NCBI RefSeq assembly: GCF_000425165.1
Contig: NZ_AULG01000014.1
Location: forward strand, 124,001-188,000
DNA from: Photobacterium halotolerans DSM 18316
Lineage (GTDB): Bacteria; Pseudomonadota; Gammaproteobacteria; Enterobacterales; Vibrionaceae
DNA length: 64,000 bases
Reading direction: 5' to 3'
The notes under the pieces are model-generated. The model ran no database searches and was not told where the DNA came from. It saw nothing but the letters and a program-made list of their open reading frames with translations. Below are positions 18,237 to 26,861 of the stretch, in pieces. Position numbers and translations under genes: made by a program. Numbering within the stretch: the stretch's first letter is position 1; each line of letters opens with the position of its first letter.

Positions 18237-19220
18237 TTACATCTTGTTCTGTGTGGAAGGCTCAGACGCCGGATAAGGCGCTTGAGTGCTTCCGATTTGT
18301 TTCAATAACGGAATGCCCGCCGAAACAGCGTGCAGAGGTATTGCCAGTGATGAAGCCAGCTCTGTCAGGTTCTGCAGGTGACGGGAAAATTGCTGTGCCA
18401 TTTGCTCCCGGGTTTGCTGGGCGCCAAAGTTAATCCAGGCTGACTGCTGGCTGTCAGTGACGAATTCACGGCCGCGATAACCCGTCTCACCCAGCTCAAG
18501 GGGATCAAACAGGTGTACAAACTGCAATCGGTTATGGCTTCGTAACTGACTGAGCCGCTTTTTATCACCGGCCTGTAACGCATAGAAATCACTCAGAATG
18601 ACAATTTCACTGCCTTTAGGGCATAAGTGGTGCATGTGGCGCAGCACATCAGAAAACGTCAGCCCGTTATCCGCAGAGGTTTTGGAGTCTGCTGGATGCA
18701 TGTTGATCATGGCATTGATAACCGCCAGCGGACCTTGCTGACGAGCCGTCGGTTTGCACTCACTTAACCTGTATCCGTTGTACACCAGTGCACCAATGCG
18801 ATCCTGCTGCTGCACGGCCAGCCAGCTAAGCAGACTGGCAAAGTGAGCAGCCTGTACCGATTTCAGCAACAGCTGGCTGCCAAAGCGCATACTCTGACTG
18901 AAATCAATCAGTAACATCACAGGTTGTTCGCGTTCTTCGCTGAACAACTTGGTATGGGTCTTTCCTGTCCGGGCTGTGACGCGCCAGTCTATCGCACGAA
19001 TGTCATCACCGGCCTGATAGGGGCGCACTTCGGTAAAATTCATGCCCCGGCCTTTTTGCCGGCTTTGATGTTGTCCATTGAGTTGAGACCACACGCTGCG
19101 AGCAGGAGGGAGCCACTTAACGGACTGATTTTTGTACTGTAGCAGCTCGGCAAGGCACAATTCATACCCGTTACTGTGCGGTGGCAGCAGAGGGGGTGTT
19201 TTCGCCGTTGCTTTTATCAT
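18237..19220 (-). CDS. DUF58 domain protein of the MoxR/Bat operon
   Basis: 327 aa. It carries the DUF58 hallmark EVRPYQAGDDIRAIDWRVTA (about residues 65-84) followed by a VWA-like fold (LLIDFSQSMRFG). No membrane segment is visible, so it is cytoplasmic. It overlaps the moxR stop by 4 bp. Family members are thought to be partners of the MoxR ATPase. The exact substrate is unknown. Confidence 0.92.
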   Translation of the reverse strand: MIKATAKTPPLLPPHSNGYELCLAELLQYKNQSVKWLPPARSVWSQLNGQHQSRQKGRGMNFTEVRPYQAGDDIRAIDWRVTARTGKTHTKLFSEEREQPVMLLIDFSQSMRFGSQLLLKSVQAAHFASLLSWLAVQQQDRIGALVYNGYRLSECKPTARQQGPLAVINAMINMHPADSKTSADNGLTFSDVLRHMHHLCPKGSEIVILSDFYALQAGDKKRLSQLRSHNRLQFVHLFDPLELGETGYRGREFVTDSQQSAWINFGAQQTREQMAQQFSRHLQNLTELASSLAIPLHAVSAGIPLLKQIGSTQAPYPASEPSTQNKM

Positions 19221-20182
19221 GCACTGGTTACCTGCTGAATCAGTGAATGAATGATGCTGTCCGGGCTGATGCCTTCAGCTTGTGCTTCATAGCTGAGCAG
19301 TAACCTGTGTCTCAGTACAGGATAAGCCATACGCTGTACATCGTCCGGCGTAACAAAATCCCGACCGTTTAACCAGGCGTATGCCCGTGAACAGCGGTCA
19401 AGCGCCAGCGTTGCCCTTGGACTGACACCCATCTGCAGCCAGGCTGCCAGTTCATCGCTGTAACGCTTTGGTTCGCGCGTCGCCATGATGAGGCGGATAA
19501 TATAGTGTTCAATGTCTTCAGCCATATGGATCTGCAGGACTTCTTTGCGGGCACTGAAGATATCAGCCTGGCTGATTTGCACGGCTTCAGAAGACTTGGT
19601 GATGTTGTCTTCCAGTGCTTCACCGCGGTTCAACCGTAAAATAGCAAGTTCACTGTCGGCATTCGGATAATTAACGTTCAGTTGCAGTAAAAAACGGTCC
19701 AGCTGGGCTTCCGGCAACGGGTAAGTTCCTTCCTGCTCAATGGGGTTTTGTGTTGCCATCACCAGAAATAATGCTGGCAGAGGATAGGTATTCCTGCCTG
19801 CAGTGATCTGTTTTTCGGCCATTGCTTCAAGCATTGCGGCCTGTACCTTTGCCGGGGCGCGGTTTATCTCATCGGCCAGTAACAGCGAGTTAAAGATAGG
19901 GCCGGGCTGGAACACGAACTCGCCGGTTTCGGGGCGGAAGATATCGGTGCCCGTTAAGTCTGCGGGCAGGAGATCCGGCGTGAACTGGATACGGTGGAAA
20001 TCACCTTCAATGCATTCGGCAAGAGTTTTAACCGCACGGGTTTTGGCCAGCCCCGGAGGGCCTTCTACGAGGATATGCCCGTCTGCTAACAGTGCGATCA
20101 GTAATTGTTGCACCATTTCGGCCTGACCGATGACCTGTTGTTGTAAGTAGTGATCGAGTTGTTGGAAGGTCTTTGCAAGCAT
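19217..20182 (-). CDS. moxR: MoxR-type AAA+ ATPase
   Basis: 321 aa from the ATG at 20182. A longer frame begins at 20221, but that start lies in a perfect hairpin (CACGCTT-TG-AAGCGTG) and has no ribosome site. Walker A GPPGLAKT and Walker B LLADEINRAP are present, with sensor region MATQNPIEQEGTYPLPEAQ. MoxR ATPases act as chaperones for metal or cofactor insertion and stress tolerance together with VWA proteins. First gene of the six-gene operon. Confidence 0.95.
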   Translation of the reverse strand: MLAKTFQQLDHYLQQQVIGQAEMVQQLLIALLADGHILVEGPPGLAKTRAVKTLAECIEGDFHRIQFTPDLLPADLTGTDIFRPETGEFVFQPGPIFNSLLLADEINRAPAKVQAAMLEAMAEKQITAGRNTYPLPALFLVMATQNPIEQEGTYPLPEAQLDRFLLQLNVNYPNADSELAILRLNRGEALEDNITKSSEAVQISQADIFSARKEVLQIHMAEDIEHYIIRLIMATREPKRYSDELAAWLQMGVSPRATLALDRCSRAYAWLNGRDFVTPDDVQRMAYPVLRHRLLLSYEAQAEGISPDSIIHSLIQQVTSA

Positions 20183-20533
20183 GTGTTTTTTTATCCCTTG
20201 GAGCGACTGTTTTTCCTGCACGCTTTGAAGCGTGTTGTATACACCAGTAACGTATTAAAAAGAATGATGTTATTGGTATTCGACTTTGTTCCGTCAGTGA
20301 AGTTCACAACAAGCATCAAGCAAATGATAAATATTATTTCCCTTTTTTACATTGCAAGGTGATTTTTGTCACTAATCGGATAAAAAATGAAAAACAGGAT
20401 AATAAGAATGAATCACTTATTTTATTTTTTTCGTGAGGTCAGATGTGTTTTTTTTGTTGCAGTTATGCTGCATTTATTCGTTTGGTCATCAGAAATCACG
20501 TTCTCGAAACTTATTTATGTATCAGGTTAAAAG

Positions 20534-20561
20534 TGGTGCAACTCTGCACCATCAGAGTGCG
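20534..20561 (+). promoter_or_regulatory. NtrC-like box and overlapping 18-bp palindrome upstream of the pha cluster
   Basis: TGCACCATCAGAGTGCG at 20545-20561 contains GCAC-N7-GTGC, the NtrC core spacing. It overlaps a palindrome TGGTGCA-ACTC-TGCACCA (20534-20551). The box is centred about 108 bp upstream of the start predicted from the sigma-54-like promoter at 20635. The palindrome alone could instead be a PhaR-type TGC-rich operator. Confidence 0.5.
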
Positions 20562-20634
20562 ATGAATCGAATTTTGCGGCAAGAAAATCAATCCTGAAGC
20601 GTGAAATGGCTTGATTCACAGCATTTTGTAAACT

Positions 20635-20651
20635 TGGCATCCCTCATGCAT
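20635..20651 (+). promoter_or_regulatory. Sigma-54-like promoter of the phaBAPC operon
   Basis: TGGCATCCCTCATGCAT has GG and GC separated by 10 bp, as RpoN requires. The -12 block is ATGCAT against TTGCA/T. The predicted start is near 20661, leaving a leader of about 300 nt before phaB. The region 20222-20963 otherwise shows no supported gene. It is AT-rich and probably holds further promoters. Confidence 0.5.
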
Positions 20652-20963
20652 TGAAATATTCCGTTAACAAATCGAACTTATTATGTAATCGATTAATTGT
20701 TATTGAGTTGATTCCATGTAGGGATTTTATGGATAGGATAAATTCCCCATGTTGATATCTATATGTGTCTGTGTTCTTATAATAATTATGCAATGTAAAC
20801 TTCACACAAGTGACTTGTGGGGTAGATACGCTGCGTAATCGTGGTGCAGGGAACAGGTCTGGTTCAGATGTACAGCAGCAGGTTCTCTTCAGAAAAAGTA
20901 CAAAATCAGCCATCAGCGAGATGCGCTTTTTGTATTGGCAACGGATGGAAAGGAGTCTGGTAA

Positions 20964-21704
20964 ATGACAAAGGTAGCATTAGTAACTGGCGCTAAAGGTG
21001 GTATTGGTTCTGCAATTACTCAGGGTTTGGTAGATGCAGGTTATCGTGTTATTGCCACATATTTCCCAACAGGTGAAGATAAAGCCAAAGAGTGGTTTGC
21101 TGAAAACAACTACTCTGATTCTCAAGTTCGCTTATTCCCTCTGGATGTTACGGATGCTGCATATTGTGAAGAGGCACTGACTACTCTTTTAAAAGAAGAG
21201 GGTAAGATTGATGTGCTGGTTAACAATGCAGGGATTACCCGTGACAGTACGTTTAAACGTATGACCGTCCAGCAATGGAAAGAGGTGATGTCCACTAATC
21301 TGGATAGCCTGTTTAACGTTACTCATCCTTTGTTTGCTTCAATGTGTGATAACGGGTTTGGCAGAATCATCAATATTTCCTCTGTTAATGGCCTTAAAGG
21401 GCAGTTCGGCCAGGCAAACTACTCAGCGGCCAAGGCTGGCATGATTGGTTTCACCAAAGCACTGGCTGCAGAAGGCGCACGCTACGGTGTTACTGTCAAT
21501 GCGATTGCACCAGGTTACACGGGTACACCTATGGTTGAAGCGATTAAACCAGAAGTGCTGGACGCGATTAAAGCTGAAATTCCAATGAAGCGTCTGGCGC
21601 AACCCAATGAAGTATCAGCATCAGTGAACTTCCTGGCCAGTGATGCTGCAGCCTATATTACCGGAGAGACCCTCTCGGTAAATGGCGGCTTATACATGCA
21701 CTAA
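20964..21704 (+). CDS. phaB: Acetoacetyl-CoA reductase PhaB
   Basis: 246 aa short-chain dehydrogenase. The NADP-binding motif TGAKGGIGSAI lies at about residues 8-18. The catalytic residues are the Ser in INISSVNG and YSAAK (Tyr and Lys). The C-terminal LSVNGGLYMH is typical of PhaB. It reduces acetoacetyl-CoA to (R)-3-hydroxybutyryl-CoA for polymer synthesis. A clear AAAGGAG ribosome site precedes the ATG. First gene of phaB-phaA-phaP-phaC. Confidence 0.96.
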   Translation: MTKVALVTGAKGGIGSAITQGLVDAGYRVIATYFPTGEDKAKEWFAENNYSDSQVRLFPLDVTDAAYCEEALTTLLKEEGKIDVLVNNAGITRDSTFKRMTVQQWKEVMSTNLDSLFNVTHPLFASMCDNGFGRIINISSVNGLKGQFGQANYSAAKAGMIGFTKALAAEGARYGVTVNAIAPGYTGTPMVEAIKPEVLDAIKAEIPMKRLAQPNEVSASVNFLASDAAAYITGETLSVNGGLYMH

Positions 21705-21728
21705 TTTAGAAGTAAGGACACTCGACAC

Positions 21729-22934
21729 ATGACCAAAGTTTATATTGTTGCGGCCAAACGTACGCCAATCGGCAGTTTTAATGGCGCACTGAAATCAGTC
21801 TCGCCAGCGCAACTCGCTGCTGTTGCTATCAAAGGTGCCATCGCTCAGGCAAATGTTGATCCTGCTAAAATCGACGAAGTGATTTTAGGTAACGTAGTGG
21901 GTGCAGGCCAGGGTATGGGCCCTGGTCGACAGGCGGCAATTTTTGCCGGTATTCCAGAGCAGGTTCCGGCCTACAGCCTGAACATGGTATGTGGTAGCGG
22001 TATGAAAGCGGTAATGGACGCTGCTGCACACATTAAAGCCGGTGATGCTGAGCTGGTGGTGGCTGCCGGTGCAGAAAACATGTCGCAGATTCCGTTTACC
22101 GTACCCGCTTCCATCCGTGATGGACAGAAAATGGGTAATCTGCAACTGACTGATTTACTGATTAACGACGGTCTGACCGATGTCTTTAATCAGTACCACA
22201 TGGGTGTGACGGCTGAAAATGTCGTTGAAAAAGTGGGTCTGACCCGCGAACAACAGGACAACTTTGCGCTGGCAAGCCAGCAAAAAGCGGTAGTTGCTAT
22301 TGAACAGGGCAAATTTGCTGAAGAAATCGTTTCTGTTGAAGTGAAAGAGCGTCGTGAGACGAAAACGGTTGATACGGATGAGTATCCGAAAGCCGATGCA
22401 ACATTGGAAGGCTTGCAGAAACTGCGCCCGGCATTCAAACCTGAAGGTTCAGTAACCGCAGGAAATGCGTCAGGTATCAATGATGGTGCGAGCGCAATCA
22501 TTGTAGCTTCTGCTGCCGCCGTAGAAAAATATGGTTTAACACCGCTGGCAGAAATCGAAAGTTATGCACAAGCGGGCGTTGCCCCTGAGGTCATGGGTCT
22601 TGGCCCTGTACCAGCGGTAATGAAAGCGCTGGAGAAAGCCGATTTAAACATTGATTCAGTGGGTCTGTTTGAGTTTAACGAAGCCTTTGCCGGTCAGGCA
22701 TTGGGCGTGTTGCATGAGCTGGCTGACAACTTGAATACCAAGGTCGAAGATTTGGCCGAACGTAGCAATGTTAATGGTGGTGCGATTGCTTTGGGTCACC
22801 CTCTTGGTGCATCAGGTAACCGTATTATTGTCAGTCTGCTGCACGAGATGCGCCGTCGTGGCACAGAGTATGGTCTTGCCACACTGTGCGTCGGTGGTGG
22901 TATGGGTACAGCTATCGTACTGAAAAGTGTCTGA
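21729..22934 (+). CDS. phaA: Acetyl-CoA acetyltransferase (beta-ketothiolase) PhaA
   Basis: 401 aa thiolase. It has the acylating cysteine in NMVCGSGMKAVMDAA (about residue 89), the GHPLGASG histidine motif, and the C-terminal catalytic cysteine in CVGGGMGTAI. It condenses two acetyl-CoA into acetoacetyl-CoA, the first step of PHB synthesis. It lies 24 bp after phaB. Confidence 0.96.
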   Translation: MTKVYIVAAKRTPIGSFNGALKSVSPAQLAAVAIKGAIAQANVDPAKIDEVILGNVVGAGQGMGPGRQAAIFAGIPEQVPAYSLNMVCGSGMKAVMDAAAHIKAGDAELVVAAGAENMSQIPFTVPASIRDGQKMGNLQLTDLLINDGLTDVFNQYHMGVTAENVVEKVGLTREQQDNFALASQQKAVVAIEQGKFAEEIVSVEVKERRETKTVDTDEYPKADATLEGLQKLRPAFKPEGSVTAGNASGINDGASAIIVASAAAVEKYGLTPLAEIESYAQAGVAPEVMGLGPVPAVMKALEKADLNIDSVGLFEFNEAFAGQALGVLHELADNLNTKVEDLAERSNVNGGAIALGHPLGASGNRIIVSLLHEMRRRGTEYGLATLCVGGGMGTAIVLKSV

Positions 22935-23005
22935 ACGACTCGTTAACTAACTGGCGTCAGTATTCACTGGCGCTGAAAATAGCACTTAAATTAAGGAAAC
23001 ATATT

Positions 23006-23353
23006 ATGTATACGGAAATGTTTAAATCTTTCTCTGAGCAAACTGAAAAATCACTGGCACCTTATGTGAAATTCAACAAGCTGTTCACTAAGAACGTGGA
23101 AGAGCTGACTGAGCTTCAACTGGCAGCGGTACGTGCTTACAGCGATTTGGGTCTGTCTCAGCTCAAAGCAATCAGTGAAATCAAGGATCTGCAATCACTG
23201 ACATCTTTCCAAAGCCAACAGCTGGAAAATCTGACTAACTTGTCTAAGCAACTGGTTGATGACAGCAACAAGTTTTCAGCACTGGCTCAAGGCTTCAAAA
23301 ATGAAGTTGAAGAGCTGGTAGCAGAGAATGTAAAGCAAGTTACACCCGCTTAA
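23006..23353 (+). CDS. phaP: Phasin (PHB granule-associated protein)
   Basis: 115 aa, starting at the ATG 23006 with AAGGAAA upstream; the longer open frame overlaps phaA and has no start signal. The protein is helical and Lys/Glu-rich, beginning MYTEMFKSFSEQTEKSLAPY and containing NVEELTELQLAAVRAYSDLG, the phasin domain pattern. Phasins coat polyhydroxyalkanoate granules and control their number and size. It sits between phaA and phaC and is followed by a hairpin that probably lowers phaC expression. Confidence 0.92.
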   Translation: MYTEMFKSFSEQTEKSLAPYVKFNKLFTKNVEELTELQLAAVRAYSDLGLSQLKAISEIKDLQSLTSFQSQQLENLTNLSKQLVDDSNKFSALAQGFKNEVEELVAENVKQVTPA

Positions 23354-23369
23354 GTTCTTTTCCTGTCTT

Positions 23370-23400
23370 AATGCCGTCCCGTCTTGTGGGCGGCATTTTT
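23370..23400 (+). terminator. Intrinsic terminator/attenuator between phaP and phaC
   Basis: AATGCCG...CGGCATT with inner CCC/GGG pairs, followed directly by TTTTT. It lies inside the operon, 17 bp after phaP and 25 bp before phaC. It probably lets only part of the transcription reach phaC, so that phasin exceeds synthase. Confidence 0.8.
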
Positions 23401-23424
23401 AGTCCAAAAGCAGAGGTCATTGCG

Positions 23425-25209
23425 ATGAACCCGAATTTTTTCACGGACTACTTTGCTAAACTCCAGGAAATGAACCAAGCGTGGTGGAAGGAGTTTGATT
23501 CCGGCAAGGCAGCCATTAATACTCCGCTCAATAAAGCGCTGAGTGAGTTGAATCTGGAAGACACAACGGCTTGGCTGGAAAATGCATCTGCGCAGCCTGC
23601 TGTTATTGCAAAAATTCAGATGGATTGGTTTGAAAGCCAAATGAAGATTTTGCAAAACGTCACTATGTCTGGTGATAATCAGGATGTTGTTACTCCGGCA
23701 AATGATGATAAACGATTTATCGATCCTGCCTGGCAAAACGAAGCTTTTTATAACTGCATCAAGCAATCTTATTTGCTGTTCAGCAATAAGATGAAAGAGA
23801 CCATTGATTCTATTGAAGGTTTAGACGATAAAGCGAAAGAACGTTTGAACTTCTTTTCGCGTCAGGCCATTAACGCACTATCGCCTACTAACTTTATTAC
23901 CACCAACCCTGAGCTGGCAAAACTGACGGTTGAAACCAACGGTCAGAACCTGATTAAAGGGATGGAACTGCTGCATGAAGACATGCAGTCCAGCGCGGAT
24001 GTATTGAAAATCCGCATGACAAATGGCGATGCATTCCAGGTGGGCGATAACATCGCGAACACGCCAGGACAGGTCATTTTCAAAAATGACTTGTTTGAAC
24101 TTATTCAGTACAAACCGCTGACAGAAACCGTGAATGCAACCCCTGTGCTGATTGTTCCGCCGTTTATCAACAAATATTACATCATGGATCTGCGAGAGAA
24201 GAACTCTATGGCTCGCTGGCTGGTGGAACAGGGACACACTGTCTTTATGATTTCATGGCGTAATCCTGATGCGACAATGCAGGATGTGGATTTCGATACC
24301 TATGTATTGGAAGGCGCGCTAAAAGCATTGGATGTTGTCGAAAGTGTGAGTGGTGAAAACCAAATTCACACCGTAGGTTATTGTATTGGTGGTACATTGT
24401 TGGCGGCAGCGCTGGCGTACAGCTCTGCGAAACGTATGCGCAACCGCGTGAAATCAGCCACTTTCTTTACCACCATCCTCGATTTCTCTCAGCCGGGTGA
24501 AATTGGTGCTTATATTAATGACCCGATCATTTCGGCCATTGAAGCGCAGAATGAGCTCAAAGGCTATATGGACGGTCGTTCACTGAGCGTGACATTCAGT
24601 TTGCTGCGTGAAAACAGCCTGTACTGGAACTATTACGTCAACAATTACCTGAAAGGAAACAGCCCAATCGATTTCGATCTGCTGTTCTGGAATGGCGATA
24701 GTACCAATGTGGCGAAAGCGTGTCACAGTACATTGTTACGTCAGTTCTATCTGGAAAACAAACTGATGGATCCGAAAGGGTATAAAGTGGGCGGTGTATA
24801 TATTGATTTGTCGAAAATCAAAGTACCGACTTACTTTATTTCTACCCAGGAAGACCATATTGCTCTGTGGCAGGGTACTTATCGTGGTTCGAAAGTACTT
24901 AAGGGAGATTCAGTGTTTGTGTTGGGTGAATCCGGACATATTGCTGGTATCATTAATCATCCTGACAAAAATAAGTATGGTTTTTATACCAACGATAAAG
25001 CTGAATCTGATCCCGAAGCTTGGTTGGCGGGGGCGACACACCACAGTGGCTCATGGTGGAATCACTGGAATACCTGGTTGAATGGCTTTAATTCTGAAGA
25101 GCAGGTATCTGCCCGTGATATCGGAAATGAAAGCTTCCCACCTATAGGTCCAGCGCCTGGTGATTATGTGAAGCAGACACTGCCGATTGAGTTTTCAAAC
25201 TCAAATTAA
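23425..25209 (+). CDS. phaC: Class I poly(3-hydroxyalkanoate) synthase PhaC
   Basis: 594 aa from the ATG at 23425 (AGAGG upstream). A start 18 codons earlier would be inside the terminator hairpin. The lipase-like box GYCIGG places the catalytic Cys at 320, with Asp477 (QEDHIALW) and His505 (ESGHIAG), close to C319/D480/H508 of Cupriavidus necator. The N-terminal poly(hydroxyalkanoate)-synthase domain is also present. It polymerises (R)-3-hydroxybutyryl-CoA on granules. Last gene of the operon. Confidence 0.97.
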   Translation: MNPNFFTDYFAKLQEMNQAWWKEFDSGKAAINTPLNKALSELNLEDTTAWLENASAQPAVIAKIQMDWFESQMKILQNVTMSGDNQDVVTPANDDKRFIDPAWQNEAFYNCIKQSYLLFSNKMKETIDSIEGLDDKAKERLNFFSRQAINALSPTNFITTNPELAKLTVETNGQNLIKGMELLHEDMQSSADVLKIRMTNGDAFQVGDNIANTPGQVIFKNDLFELIQYKPLTETVNATPVLIVPPFINKYYIMDLREKNSMARWLVEQGHTVFMISWRNPDATMQDVDFDTYVLEGALKALDVVESVSGENQIHTVGYCIGGTLLAAALAYSSAKRMRNRVKSATFFTTILDFSQPGEIGAYINDPIISAIEAQNELKGYMDGRSLSVTFSLLRENSLYWNYYVNNYLKGNSPIDFDLLFWNGDSTNVAKACHSTLLRQFYLENKLMDPKGYKVGGVYIDLSKIKVPTYFISTQEDHIALWQGTYRGSKVLKGDSVFVLGESGHIAGIINHPDKNKYGFYTNDKAESDPEAWLAGATHHSGSWWNHWNTWLNGFNSEEQVSARDIGNESFPPIGPAPGDYVKQTLPIEFSNSN

Positions 25210-25234
25210 TCGCTGATAACAACACCGATCTTGC

Positions 25235-25264
25235 AAAAACCAGTGGCTTGCCACTGGTTTTTTT
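25235..25264 (+). terminator. Intrinsic terminator after phaC
   Basis: AAACCAGTGG, loop CTTG, CCACTGGTTT followed by TTTT. It begins 26 bp after the phaC stop. Confidence 0.93.
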
Positions 25265-25325
25265 ATGGTTGAAACACAAGTGTTGTAATCGTCTGGATCA
25301 TTGGAACCCAAGGACAAGGTCTGAA

Positions 25326-25389
25326 GTGCCTGTCCCGACAATTCCGGTTTCACTGTTATTCGCGGATGCTAAAGTGCCTGTCCCGATAA
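25326..25389 (+). repeat. Tandem pair of the GTGCCTGTCCCG repeat, 48 bp apart
   Basis: GTGCCTGTCCCGACAA at 25326-25341 and GTGCCTGTCCCGATAA at 25374-25389, both preceded by RAA. They lie in the 300-bp gap between phaC and pqiA. The region shows no ORF of interest; the repeats may be REP-like elements. Confidence 0.75.
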
Positions 25390-25508
25390 TCCTCGTTGGC
25401 ACGATTCATCTCTCTGTATTTGAACGCTTTATCTCTTAAGAAATCCCCCTCATTTAAAGCGTCCCTATCTATACTGGTTTTATGACTACCCAAAGAGGTA
25501 AGGACGGC

Positions 25509-26861
25509 ATGCAGCACGAGCAGCAAACTGCAGGGATAACTGGGTGTGAGGAATGCGGCTTGGTGGTTGCTCTGCCAGTGTTAGAGCCTGGGCAGCGTGC
25601 ATGTTGCCCGCGTTGTGGGCATTTGCTGATGAAAACCATCAAACACCCTCAGCAGCGGACATTGGCCTATGGTATTGCTTGCCTGGTTATGCTGGTACTG
25701 AGTGTCAGTTTTCCTTTTATGTCCTTCAGTGTGCAAGGTATTCAGCAAGAAATCACCCTGATGCACTCTGCTCAGATGCTCGTTCAATTTGAGAACAGTT
25801 TATTAGGATTACTGTTGTTACTGACAGTTGTCATTTTACCGGCTTGTTATATCAGCTCTGTTTTATATCTGTATTGGGTAAGTGCTGAACATGGAAAGAT
25901 TGATAGCGACAGTGTCAGCCACAGAGTCAAAAGTTTATGCCGGCTGACTCTTCGAATCGAGCCCTGGCTGATGGTTGATGTCTTCCTGATAGGCATTCTG
26001 GTCAGTCTGATCAAAATTGCCGCACTGGCAGATGTCGGGCTAGGGATGTCATTCTGGGCCTTTTGCCTTTATACAATGCTGGTTGTGAAATGTGTCGCCA
26101 TGGTTGACAGAACCTGGCTCTGGCTGCAGTTCGCCCCTATGGTGCCATTGCCGGAAGTAAAAGCAGGCGACAGCCATCACTCTAATAACCATATTTCCTG
26201 TCACACCTGCGCGCAGCTGAACCCAGTTGCTGATGGACATCAGCAAAGGTGTATACGTTGTGGCGGGAAGCTGCATCCCTATCACCCGGCAGTAAACCTG
26301 CAGTATGCCTGGGCGTTATTGCTGGCATCGGCTGTCTTCTTATTTCCGGCAAATCTGTATCCGATGATGTACACGGTAAGCTTGGGTAAGTCTGAAGGTT
26401 CAACCATTATTGGCGGGGTTGTGCTGCTCTGGCATCACGGATCTTATCCCATCGCCATGGTGATCTTTATCGCCAGCGTGGTGATCCCTCTGGCCAAGAT
26501 TTTTGCACTTGGATGGCTTTTTTTTGCGGCAGCGCGAAACATTGACGATGAAGACAGAAAAGCCATACGGCGTTTAAAGTTGTACAGGATGGCTGAGTTT
26601 ATCGGCCGGTGGTCGATGATTGATATTTTTGTCGTGGCACTGCTTGTTGCATTGGTGCAGTTACAGAATTTGATGGCGATTTATCCGGGACCGGCAGCGC
26701 TGTCTTTTGCTTCGGTCGTCATACTGACCATGCTAGCGGCGATGGTGTTTGATCCACGTGTCTTCTGGCAAAACACGCTGTCAGGAGAAAAAACAGACCA
26801 GTCCGCAGAGTCTGAGCAAGGTGCAAACACGACCATTATTCAGAAGGAACCTCATTCATGA
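25509..26861 (+). CDS. pqiA: Paraquat-inducible protein A (PqiA/LetA-type inner-membrane protein)
   Basis: 450 aa, start at 25509 (AGAGGTAAGG upstream); an ATG nine codons earlier is less likely. Two zinc-ribbon motifs (CEECGL...CCPRCGHLL and CHTCAQL...CIRCGGKL) each precede a block of four membrane helices. This is the duplicated PqiA domain. It works with the MCE protein PqiB in lipid transport between inner and outer membranes. It overlaps pqiB by 4 bp. Confidence 0.94.
   Translation: MQHEQQTAGITGCEECGLVVALPVLEPGQRACCPRCGHLLMKTIKHPQQRTLAYGIACLVMLVLSVSFPFMSFSVQGIQQEITLMHSAQMLVQFENSLLGLLLLLTVVILPACYISSVLYLYWVSAEHGKIDSDSVSHRVKSLCRLTLRIEPWLMVDVFLIGILVSLIKIAALADVGLGMSFWAFCLYTMLVVKCVAMVDRTWLWLQFAPMVPLPEVKAGDSHHSNNHISCHTCAQLNPVADGHQQRCIRCGGKLHPYHPAVNLQYAWALLLASAVFLFPANLYPMMYTVSLGKSEGSTIIGGVVLLWHHGSYPIAMVIFIASVVIPLAKIFALGWLFFAAARNIDDEDRKAIRRLKLYRMAEFIGRWSMIDIFVVALLVALVQLQNLMAIYPGPAALSFASVVILTMLAAMVFDPRVFWQNTLSGEKTDQSAESEQGANTTIIQKEPHS

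Noticed and set aside
20644..20979. 111-codon minus-strand frame upstream of phaB
   Set aside because: No ribosome site and no family resemblance; it overlaps the phaB start and the predicted leader.
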